Positions 17,721-25,144 of a DNA stretch of 64,000 bases are shown here, piece after piece (the first letter of the stretch is position 1; every line of letters starts with the position of its first letter). The stretch comes from an uncultured Eubacteriales bacterium (GTDB taxonomy: Bacteria; Bacillota; Clostridia; Oscillospirales; CAG-272). Under the pieces are notes generated by a model, which did no database searches, was not told the DNA's origin, and saw only the letters and a program-made list of their open reading frames with translations. Where the stretch lies: positions 186,001-250,000 of the forward strand of contig CAOKER010000001.1 of the NCBI GenBank assembly GCA_948467545.1. The letters run 5' to 3'. The position numbers and the translations under genes are program-made.

Positions 17721-18359
17721 TTGAGAAAAAGCCAAAAGCTATTGGTTACCAGCCTGCTGCTTGCAGTGATAGCCGTACTAACCGTTTCGCCTACGCTGTC
17801 GTGGCTGTCCTCAACGAGCGCTCCCGTAATCAATACCTTTGCGGGCGGAGTTATTTCCGTAAAGCTTGACGAGGCACTTGTCGGCACGGACGGAAAGGAG
17901 ATAACCGGCGAAGGAGCGCAGCGTGTGAACTCCAACAACTACAAGTACACGGCAGGCGCGGTTCTTGACAAGGATCCGACCCCCACAGTGCTCAAGGGAA
18001 GCGAGGAATGCTATGTATTCCTGCTTGTGGATAACGGACTTGACGACAAGTTTGCTATAAACTACGACACGTCGTCATGGCTGAAGGCTGCGCAGGCGGA
18101 CGGGAAAACCGTATATGTCTACAGCAGCCGCGTAAACGCTTCGGAGTCGGCGGAGGACATTGTACTCAAACCGATATTCACAACGGTAACAGTTTCCGAG
18201 AACCTGACGGCCGAGGATATATCATCTCTCGGTGAAAGAAAGCTCTCTGTAACGGCGTTTGCTGTGCAGGCGGCTTCGATTGACTCTAAAACGGCAATCG
18301 ACTTAGCGATCGGGCAGCTGCTTCCGGGGAGCACGGCGGAATATCCGAGCGTCGGTTAA
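17721..18359 (+). CDS. SipW-dependent surface protein, TasA/CalY-like
   Basis: About 212 residues. A hydrophobic signal helix is followed by SPTLSWLSSTSAPVINTFAGG, matching the SipW-type signal pattern (T-x-AWF/S-x then N-x-F-x-x-G) and a beta-rich mature part like camelysin/TasA. AAAGGAGG (17705-17712) lies eight bases before an in-frame TTG at 17721, which I take as the start; an ATG at 17700 precedes the binding site. It would be exported by Sec, cut by SipW and probably assembled at the cell surface. Sequence diverges from the three large paralogues downstream, so it may be the fibre's minor or anchor subunit (inference). Confidence 0.8.
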   Translation: MRKSQKLLVTSLLLAVIAVLTVSPTLSWLSSTSAPVINTFAGGVISVKLDEALVGTDGKEITGEGAQRVNSNNYKYTAGAVLDKDPTPTVLKGSEECYVFLLVDNGLDDKFAINYDTSSWLKAAQADGKTVYVYSSRVNASESAEDIVLKPIFTTVTVSENLTAEDISSLGERKLSVTAFAVQAASIDSKTAIDLAIGQLLPGSTAEYPSVG

Positions 18360-18389
18360 AAAGGTTAAATCTGAGAGGAGGTATACGGC

Positions 18390-18731
18390 ATGGCTGAAAA
18401 CAGGGGTTTAACACCCGCGCTCAAACAGTTCTTTCTGCTTGTTCTCTGTGTCAGTTTGGCGGCATGTTTGTGCTCACAGCCGCTGAAAAGCACCGTTTCA
18501 TATATTTCCTCACGTTCGGAAACCTGCGTGAATACCTTTACGGGTGAAATGACGGAGCCTGTACCGTCCGAGCCCGGACGGGATGAACCGGAGCCTGAGA
18601 ATCCGGGAAATTCCGAATCGCCTCCCACGGGCGAATACATTCGTTCGGAATGGTATGTATTCGGTATGCTTATCGGTCTTGCCGGCTTTGCCGCAACCGC
18701 TAAACTGGGGAGCAGGAAACCTCGATTTTGA
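18390..18731 (+). CDS. small surface protein with SipW-like signal and sortase-like C-terminus
   Basis: 113 residues. An N-terminal hydrophobic helix (~13-29) leads into STVSYISSRSETCVNTFTGE, a SipW-type pattern. An acidic Pro-rich spacer follows (~54-76). The C-terminus has SPPTGE (77-82), a hydrophobic helix (~88-104) and a basic tail (KLGSRKPRF), the layout of a sortase sorting signal; SPPTG fits the (S/P)PxTG motif known for Clostridioides difficile SrtB. There is no sortase gene in this window. GAGGAGG precedes the ATG. It could be the wall anchor or base subunit of the fibre (inference). Alternatively it is a simple bitopic membrane protein. Confidence 0.7.
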   Translation: MAENRGLTPALKQFFLLVLCVSLAACLCSQPLKSTVSYISSRSETCVNTFTGEMTEPVPSEPGRDEPEPENPGNSESPPTGEYIRSEWYVFGMLIGLAGFAATAKLGSRKPRF

Positions 18732-18765
18732 TTTTAAAATTATAAGCTGTAACAATATGAAAAAG

Positions 18766-18792
18766 AAAAACGTACTTGCAAAGTACGTTTTT
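18766..18792 (+). terminator. terminator or attenuator before the first large paralogue
   Basis: Stem AAAAACGTACT / AGTACGTTTTT (11 bp, loop TGCAA) ending in T5, 24 bases before the ATG at 18816. It lies inside the cluster, so it probably reduces rather than ends transcription into the three large paralogues, or separates two transcription units. Confidence 0.65.
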
Positions 18793-18815
18793 CGAGAGGA
18801 AAGGATGATTGTCTA

Positions 18816-20327
18816 ATGAAGCTGAACAGGAAAAATGTTCTCACAACAAGTCTTGCCGCGGCGCTCGCGGCGGCAATGGTTGTGGGGGGGGGTACGATTG
18901 CATACCTTCAAGGAGAAACAAGCGACATTGTAAACGAGTTTAAAACTAACAAGGTTATGGTAGATCTGACCGAAACAACAGGGGATTACAATATTATTCC
19001 GGGAACCGTTGAGAAAAAGGATCCTAAGGTTACTGTGGACAATACCGTGGATGCTTATGTGTTTGTGGAAGTGACCGATACCACACAAAATCTTGTAGAT
19101 TATACAATCGCGGATGGTTGGACTGAGCTTGCGGATTTTGGAACGGAAACTGTGAAAGTATATTACCGTGAAGTTAAAGGCGATGCAGACGTCAATGATA
19201 AGAGCTTTTCGGTTTTGCAGAACGATGAGGTAAGATACGACGCGGCGCTGGAAAACAAAGATATGTTCGTAAAAAATACCACGAGTCTCAAAAGCTCTGT
19301 TAAGCTTAGCTTCAAGGCCTATGCTATTCAGCAGAAACCGTTTGAGAGCGTTGAGGCGGCTTATGTTGCGCAGCCCAAAAGCGCCGCGGACGCTAAAGAA
19401 CTTGGAAGAGCTCTTTCTTTAGGCTCGCCTGTAGCTTTAAGCGGCGATATACAGATTGGCAGATCCTTTTTAGAGAAGAATCTTAACTCAAACAGTCAGA
19501 TCGATCTTAACGGAAAGACTTTAACAATTGCAATGGCTTCAGATGTGATTGATATAGCAGAGGGCAGACAGCTTACAATAAAAAACGGAACGATTGAATC
19601 AAATGGTAAAACTTATGCTTTTGACATACATTCCGGCAGTTCGCTTACATTTGAAAACGTTACCTACAATACTAAGGCGGAATTTGGGGTCGGAGGCGTT
19701 GCGCAGTATGCGACCGATACGACATTCAATATTATTGATTCAGACGTAACTGTGGAAGGCTGTATGATTATTTCTACGAACGCGTCCAAAGATTCGGCGG
19801 GGAACGTATCCTCCGGTGCAAAGATCAATGTTAAGAATTCCAAGCTTACAATTACCGAGAATACGGGTGACTGCGTAGGAATTCTTTTGAATGTTCCCGG
19901 TACTCTTAATATTGAAAATTCAACGATCACAGCCGACAGACAGGCCGTTGTTGTACGAGGAGGAGACGCCGTTATTAAGGACAGCAGTCTTGTTTGTACA
20001 GGTAAATTCCTTGAGACTGATGAACATAAGGAAACAGATAATGGATATACAACCTTGCCAGCCGGAGAAACATGGGGTTCGGGCAATGAGGTTCCCGCAA
20101 GAACGCTTGTTGTGGGCAACATCTCAAGCTCCGGGGCATATGCATATCCGGCAAGCTGTACGCTTGTAAATACTACGCTTACATCTGCGGCAGAAATTAA
20201 GCCGGTGCTTGCGGCGGCTTGCAACGGTTATCCTACTACCGTTACCGGCGTTGCTGATGAAAATATCGATATAATAAAGGCCGCTGGTACAGATACTGTT
20301 AATATAATTAACAGCTTCGATAATTAA
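18816..20327 (+). CDS. large SipW-dependent surface protein A (beta-helix type)
   Basis: 503 residues. Signal region MKLNRKNVLTT...GGGTIAYLQG with the SipW-type TIAYL motif, then an N-terminal domain (~30-175) shared with the next two genes (NEFKTNKVMVDLTE, IIPGT, DPKVTVDNTVDAYVFVEV). From ~180 a repetitive beta-helix-like region follows (IDLNGKTLTIA, LTIKNGTIES, INVKNSKLTI, LNIENSTITA). Codons for V-G-G-G are written by nine Gs (18884-18892), in frame. No membrane anchor or sorting signal at the C-terminus. Probable fibre or adhesin subunit; the sequence shows no enzyme motif. Confidence 0.85.
   Translation: MKLNRKNVLTTSLAAALAAAMVVGGGTIAYLQGETSDIVNEFKTNKVMVDLTETTGDYNIIPGTVEKKDPKVTVDNTVDAYVFVEVTDTTQNLVDYTIADGWTELADFGTETVKVYYREVKGDADVNDKSFSVLQNDEVRYDAALENKDMFVKNTTSLKSSVKLSFKAYAIQQKPFESVEAAYVAQPKSAADAKELGRALSLGSPVALSGDIQIGRSFLEKNLNSNSQIDLNGKTLTIAMASDVIDIAEGRQLTIKNGTIESNGKTYAFDIHSGSSLTFENVTYNTKAEFGVGGVAQYATDTTFNIIDSDVTVEGCMIISTNASKDSAGNVSSGAKINVKNSKLTITENTGDCVGILLNVPGTLNIENSTITADRQAVVVRGGDAVIKDSSLVCTGKFLETDEHKETDNGYTTLPAGETWGSGNEVPARTLVVGNISSSGAYAYPASCTLVNTTLTSAAEIKPVLAAACNGYPTTVTGVADENIDIIKAAGTDTVNIINSFDN
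18884..18892 (+). repeat. poly-G tract (9 G), in frame
   Basis: Nine consecutive Gs within the signal-peptide codons of protein A. Length keeps the frame. It is the counterpart of the 11-G tract in the next paralogue, so it is a potential slippage site. Confidence 0.9.
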
Positions 20328-20477
20328 GCGGTATTAGGACTGCCTTTTCGGTACAGCAATGCGGCAGAATCTAAGACGACCGCGGCCGCTGCTTAAGGGA
20401 AATTTTCTCCTCACGAAGTCTAATCTGACGCCGAATTGATGGATTTTATAACGATTAATTTGAACAGGAGTAGAAAA

Positions 20478-21744
20478 ATGAAAGAGTCAATAAAAAAGAA
20501 CGTCCTTACAACAAGTCTTGCCGCGGCGCTTGCGGCGGCAATGGCTGTGTGGGGGGGGGGGTACGATTGCGTACCTTCAAGGAGAAACAGGTGACGTTGT
20601 AAACGAGTTCAAGACAAACAAGGTTTTGGTTGAACTTAACGAAACGGGAACAGATGAGAACGGAGTTAATAATTCGTATAACATAATTCCGGGAACCGAG
20701 CAGTCAAAAGATCCTAAGGTTACCGTGGACAACACGGTTGACGCTTACGTATTCGTAGAGGTAACCGATAAAACGGACGGTCTGATTCGATACGAAATCG
20801 CCGGCGGCTGGATTGCTCTTACGGGTTATGAGGATAAAAATCCGAAGGTCTATTACCGCGAGGTGGCGGGCGACGCCGCTGTAAAGGTGTTCGATATTCT
20901 TGAGGAAAACAAGGTTATATATGACGCGGCGCTGGAAAACAGTGATATGCTCAAGAACAATAAGCTTAAGAGCGGCATTGCCCTGAGCTTCAAGGCAAGT
21001 GCGGTGCAGAAGGCGGCTTTTGCCGACGCGGCGGCAGCTTATGCGGTAAAGAGCAACGGCAGTGATGTCAGAGCAGCGCTCGAAAACGGAAACAGTGTAA
21101 TTCTCGGCACTGATATTTTAGGCGTCAACACCGCTGAAGAAAGCAATTTCTATGTTTATCAAAGCAAATCAAAACCCCGAATTGAAGCCACAATCGACCT
21201 TAATTCAAAGACTGTTGCCGCCGCAGAGGGGACCGACGCCGATAAAAGTGGTGTTGAATATGTTATTAAAGCCGCGCTGAATGTCACGCTAACCGTAGAC
21301 GGCAACGGAACGGTAATCGGCGGTTCAGGAGCGCCTGCAAATAAAATCAATGCCGCGGTAGAGGCTTCAAACGGAGCAAAGGTTATTATCAATTCAGGTA
21401 CTTTTACCACAGGTCCTGACGCAAGCGGCGGTCCGAATCCGGTAGTTTATGTCCGCCGCACAAATACCAAACAATCAGGTGCGGAGGTTGAAATCAACGG
21501 AGGATTTTTCTACAACAGCACCTGCGATGAAAACGGCAACTACTGGCTTCTTAATATCGAGGATGACGACGTCGGCGTCTGCAAAATTATCGTAAAAGGC
21601 GGTACTTTTGTGAACTTTGATCCTGCCGATAATATGTCCGACGGTGAACACACAAACTATGTGGCGGACGGATACAAGTCTGTTGCGGAGAAACAGGCGA
21701 ACGGAGATATCTATTACACTGTTGTTCCGATTGTTTCGGAATAA
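20478..21744 (+). pseudogene. large SipW-dependent surface protein B, out of frame at a poly-G tract (phase-off)
   Basis: Starts at ATG 20478 (AGGAG seven bases upstream) with MKESIKKNVLTTSLAAALAA, then reaches an 11-G tract (20551-20561). As written the frame shifts there and stops at about 20602, giving a peptide of some 40 residues. Dropping one G restores AVWGGGTIAYLQGETGD and a continuous protein of about 421 residues ending at 21744. That protein has the shared N-terminal domain (IIPGTEQSKDPKVTVDN) and a different beta-helix tail (VEINGGFFYNS, IIVKGGTFVNF). The downstream frame is clean over 390 codons, so it is under selection; phase variation by slippage is more likely than decay. A homopolymer sequencing error is the main alternative. 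Confidence 0.85.
20551..20561 (+). repeat. poly-G tract (11 G), frame-breaking
   Basis: Eleven Gs directly after GCTGTGT in the signal-peptide codons. Ten or thirteen Gs would place ATG 20478 in frame with the mature protein; eleven does not. Confidence 0.9.
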
Positions 21745-21888
21745 GCGTTTAACCCAAAGCAATTGTTCCACGTTCAACGCAGTTTACAGATGCGGTGCAA
21801 TCCTGTCGTCACAGAACCTTATGCCTTATGTGCTGCTATGCGTATTGTTGAAAATTATTAGATTTAAGAAAAGAAAGGAACAAATGTG

Positions 21889-23862
21889 ATGAAAACGAAT
21901 ATGAAAAAGAACGTTATTACTACCGGTCTTGCCGTGACGCTCGCGGCGGCTATGGTAATCGGCGGCGGAACGGTCGCATATCTTCAGGGACAAACCAAGG
22001 ATGTTGTAAATGAATTTAAGACAAACAAGGTAATGGTTAGTCTTACCGAGAGCGGTGCCGATCCGAACACCGGAGTTAATAATACATATGAAATAATTCC
22101 GGGAACGGAGGCCGCAAAGGATCCTAAAGTGACGGTTGACAATACGGTTGCCGCGTATGTCTATGTAAGGGTGACAGACGATACGCAGGAGCTTGTAGGA
22201 TACGAAATCGCCGACGACTGGAATCTTCTCGAAGGCTTCACCGATGTGTATTACCGCGAAGTTCCCGCTAAGGCTTCGGCTTCCGACGCGGACGCTGAGT
22301 TTGCGGTTCTTAAGGACAACAAGGTCTATTATGACGCCGCTCTTGAAAACAGCGATATGCTGAGTGCGGACGGAAATCTTAAAGACGGCATTAAACTGAG
22401 CTTTAAGGCGTTTGCAATTCAGAAGACGCCGTTTGAAGATCCCATGCTCGCTTACGGCTATGCCGCAGGCACAGCGGTTGCAAACAAAACAGAGATCGAA
22501 AATGCCGTAAAGACTGCAAATGAAGTCGGAGAGCCTGCGGTTCTTCTCATAAACGGGGGGGTTGATTTGAATGAGACTCTCACAATTCGTGCGGACAACG
22601 GTCTTACGCTCGTCGGAGACGGAATGGCGGCCGTGACAGGAAAGCCTATTCATTTGTACGTAAAGGAAGAGATTGTAATCTCCGGAATTGATTTTAACAA
22701 CGGTACTTTAAGGGACGATGTTAACGGACCTCAAGAATCCAGCATTTATGTATCTAATAAAGACGAAATAAAGAATCTGGTTATCGAGAACTGCAGCTTT
22801 ACCGAATCGGGATGGGACTGCATACAGCTGACCAACCCGAATATCGAAAGTATAGCGATTCGCGGCAATTCCTTTATAAATACGGATAAAAGTAATCCGG
22901 GAAAGAGGTATATCCACCTTGAATTGAGAGACGCCAATGGACAATATACCGCATCGGATACCAAGCTTGAAATTACCGGAAATACTTTTACCAATGTTTC
23001 TGAGAGTTATTGTGATGACAGCGCAGTTACAGTATGCGGTTTCAAATTTGAAAATATGACGATTGAAAGAAACGCGGTGCTCGGCGACGGTGCAGACAAA
23101 CTTACAACAGCCATTATTTGGATTTGCAACGGAACAAATTTTAATGAGCTTTACTCTACAGAACAGATCAAAGCGGCATTCGTGTATGCTTCGGCGGCTG
23201 TATCGACCGAGGAAGAAATGAATGAGGCTATTGCAAATGTAAAGGATGGGGATGTTATCGTTCTGACAGACGATATCGCAGTAACTGCTCCCTTAAATTT
23301 CAGCGGCAATTCTGACGGGACATCCGAAACGCCCGTAAAAGCTAATCTGAATCTGAACGGAAATATAATTTTCGCAGAGACGCCGATTTGGAATGACAGT
23401 CAAACTTCATCTGACTGGTCTCTTATCAGTGTAGGCAGCGGAGTTGAACTTACAATCGACGGAAGCGGATCATTGGAGGCTATTCCGGAAGATTCATATG
23501 CGGTCGACGTTTGGGGAGGCGGCAAGCTTACCATAAACGGAGGAACATATATAGGAAACATACACGCGGTGTATGTACTTGAAGGCGAGCTTGTTGTAAA
23601 CGGCGGAACCTTCAGCGTTCAGCAGAAATATTCAACGGATAAGCCGGATGAGTTTGTTTTGAACTGCTATGACGCAAATTATAAGGACGAAACCGCGAAA
23701 ATTACCGTAAACGGAGGCAGCTTTGCCGGATTCAATCCTTCTGACTGTAAAGCGGAGGGAGTAGGCACAAACTTTACGGCGGAGGGCTGCACAGTTTCTG
23801 CGGCAACAGGTGCAGACGGCATTACATGGTACACAGTTACGCCTAATGCTGCGGCGGAATAA
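21889..23862 (+). CDS. large SipW-dependent surface protein C (beta-helix type)
   Basis: 657 residues, the longest of three paralogues. Signal region with GGGTVAYLQGQT, here encoded by mixed Gly codons (GGCGGCGGA) rather than a G run, so not slippage-prone. Shared N-terminal domain to ~180, then two beta-helix-like blocks: ~205-400 (LTIRADNGLTLVGDG, IVISGIDFNNGT, LVIENCSFTES) and ~425-640 (LTIDGSGSLEAI, KLTINGGTYIG, LVVNGGTFSV, ITVNGGSFAGF). AGAAAGGA precedes the ATG at 21889. Last gene of the cluster, followed by a strong terminator. Confidence 0.85.
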   Translation: MKTNMKKNVITTGLAVTLAAAMVIGGGTVAYLQGQTKDVVNEFKTNKVMVSLTESGADPNTGVNNTYEIIPGTEAAKDPKVTVDNTVAAYVYVRVTDDTQELVGYEIADDWNLLEGFTDVYYREVPAKASASDADAEFAVLKDNKVYYDAALENSDMLSADGNLKDGIKLSFKAFAIQKTPFEDPMLAYGYAAGTAVANKTEIENAVKTANEVGEPAVLLINGGVDLNETLTIRADNGLTLVGDGMAAVTGKPIHLYVKEEIVISGIDFNNGTLRDDVNGPQESSIYVSNKDEIKNLVIENCSFTESGWDCIQLTNPNIESIAIRGNSFINTDKSNPGKRYIHLELRDANGQYTASDTKLEITGNTFTNVSESYCDDSAVTVCGFKFENMTIERNAVLGDGADKLTTAIIWICNGTNFNELYSTEQIKAAFVYASAAVSTEEEMNEAIANVKDGDVIVLTDDIAVTAPLNFSGNSDGTSETPVKANLNLNGNIIFAETPIWNDSQTSSDWSLISVGSGVELTIDGSGSLEAIPEDSYAVDVWGGGKLTINGGTYIGNIHAVYVLEGELVVNGGTFSVQQKYSTDKPDEFVLNCYDANYKDETAKITVNGGSFAGFNPSDCKAEGVGTNFTAEGCTVSAATGADGITWYTVTPNAAAE

Positions 23863-23937
23863 AAAATCTTCGGTCAAAGCGGGAGACTTCCGCGTTAAAC
23901 GCAGTAAATCTTTGAAAAAACAATAAAAATGCAAAAA

Positions 23938-23971
23938 AGTCGATCTCATTTTTCGGGATCGGCTTTTTTTT
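23938..23971 (+). terminator. terminator of the surface-protein cluster
   Basis: Ten-pair stem AGTCGATCTC / GGGATCGGCT (two G-T wobbles), 7-base loop, then eight Ts. It lies 75 bp after the stop codon of protein C. Confidence 0.9.
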
Positions 23972-24160
23972 GCGCGTTCAAGGTGATATTCGGCAGTAAT
24001 CGGTTTTTACGAAATCCGACGGTTGTTTGTTCTCTGCCAATGTTTGTTAAATTGTCCGAAGTGCATATTTTCCCGCCCGCTTTGTCAATACTTTTATCAG
24101 TGATGAAAGTAAAAATTCATCCTCAATATCTGTATCGGCATCAAGCGGAGGAAGTCTCGG

Positions 24161-24952
24161 ATGTATCATAACAAAGTGGTTATCTGCGGAGTAAATACCG
24201 CAAAGCTAAAGACCTTGACCGATGAAGAAAAAAAAGACCTTCTTGTAAAAGCCAAAAGCGGGGATAAGGAGGCAAGGCAAAAGCTTGTTTACGGAAATCT
24301 TCGCCTTGTTCTGTCAATTATACAGCGATTTACATGCAGAAGCGACAATCTTGACGACCTTTTTCAAGTCGGCTGCGTGGGACTGATGAAGGCGATTGAT
24401 AACTTTAACACGGAGCTTGACGTAAAATTCTCGACATACGCTGTTCCTATGGTAATAGGTGAAGTCAGAAGATATCTTCGTGACAACAATTCGGTACGAG
24501 TGAGCCGATCTGTGCGCGATCTTGCATATAAGGCGCTTACGGCGAGGGAACAGCTTTCTTCAAAAATGCAGCATGAACCGACGATCGCGGAAATAACAAA
24601 GCAGCTTTCGGAAAACGGTATAACGTGTACCGAGCATGATGTCAGCACTGCCCTTGAAGCGATTGTCGAACCGATTTCGCTTTACGATCCGGTTTACGGC
24701 GACGGCAGCGGCGATTCGCTGTATGTTATGGACCAGATAAGCGACAATGATAACACCGATGAAAGCTGGATTGAAAATATCGCGCTTCGGGAGGCAATGA
24801 AAAAGCTGTCCGAACGCGAACGGTCTATTATAGGAATGCGCTTTTTTTCCGGAAAAACTCAGATGGAAATAGCGTCGGAAATCGGTATTTCACAGGCGCA
24901 GGTTTCAAGACTCGAAAAGGGAGCTCTTGAACGTATGAGAAGGGAATTATAA
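24161..24952 (+). CDS. sigG: RNA polymerase sporulation sigma factor SigG
   Basis: 263-residue late forespore sigma factor. The N-terminal NKVVICGVNTAKL segment matches SigG (the region used for recognition by its inhibitors) and separates it from SigF. Region 2 is seen in DDLFQVGCVGLMKAIDNFN and VKFSTYAVPMVIGEVRRYLRDNN, region 4 in KTQMEIASEIGISQAQVSRLEKGAL. GCGGAGGAAG precedes the ATG. Not next to sigE/spoIIGA here; it stands alone between the surface cluster and the antiporter. Residue features, not position, support the call. Confidence 0.95.
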   Translation: MYHNKVVICGVNTAKLKTLTDEEKKDLLVKAKSGDKEARQKLVYGNLRLVLSIIQRFTCRSDNLDDLFQVGCVGLMKAIDNFNTELDVKFSTYAVPMVIGEVRRYLRDNNSVRVSRSVRDLAYKALTAREQLSSKMQHEPTIAEITKQLSENGITCTEHDVSTALEAIVEPISLYDPVYGDGSGDSLYVMDQISDNDNTDESWIENIALREAMKKLSERERSIIGMRFFSGKTQMEIASEIGISQAQVSRLEKGALERMRREL

Positions 24953-24991
24953 TTACGTCTCTTTTTGCCGTGACTATTCATTTTTAAAGGG

Positions 24992-25020
24992 TTGACAAAT
25001 TTGTATAAAGGCGGTATAAT
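24992..25020 (+). promoter_or_regulatory. sigma-A promoter of the fluoride-riboswitch transcript
   Basis: TTGACA (24992-24997), 17-bp spacer, TATAAT (25015-25020): perfect consensus at both boxes. Confidence 0.93.
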
Positions 25021-25027
25021 AAAATCG

Positions 25028-25125
25028 AACCGGGAATGAAGTTCTCCCGTGGGTAAACCTAAACCGCTTATTAAGCTGATGACTTCTGCGATTTTACAGG
25101 CGCAGAAAGAGCATCGGCTTTTTTG
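25028..25125 (+). ncRNA. fluoride riboswitch (crcB motif) with terminator
   Basis: The aptamer shows the crcB layout: GGGAATGAAGTTCTCCC stem-loop, AAACCGC, a short loop, then GCTGATGACTTCT at the 3' side, as in the known GGcGAUGg...AACnGC...GCUGAUnaCUNCU consensus. The 3' half (25074-25090) also pairs with CGCAGAAAGAGCATCGGCT (25101-25119) to form a terminator with six Ts. So fluoride binding should prevent the terminator and turn the antiporter gene on. Confidence 0.88.
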
Positions 25126-25144
25126 CGTTTTAAGGGGGATTTTT

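Noticed and set aside
17020..17938. Long minus-strand open frames rich in Ser-Asp-Ile-Pro-like repeats across sipW and the following gap
   Set aside because: They are antisense to sipW and its first substrate and get their repetitive look from the 11-bp array; no ribosome binding site or known domain.
18884..18892. Frameshift in surface protein A at its 9-G tract
   Set aside because: Nine Gs keep the frame from ATG 18816 to the stop; only the paralogue at 20478 is disrupted.
24061..24100. Sigma-G promoter for sigG autoregulation
   Set aside because: A GCATA followed at 18 bp by CAATACT fits the -35 but matches the -10 poorly.
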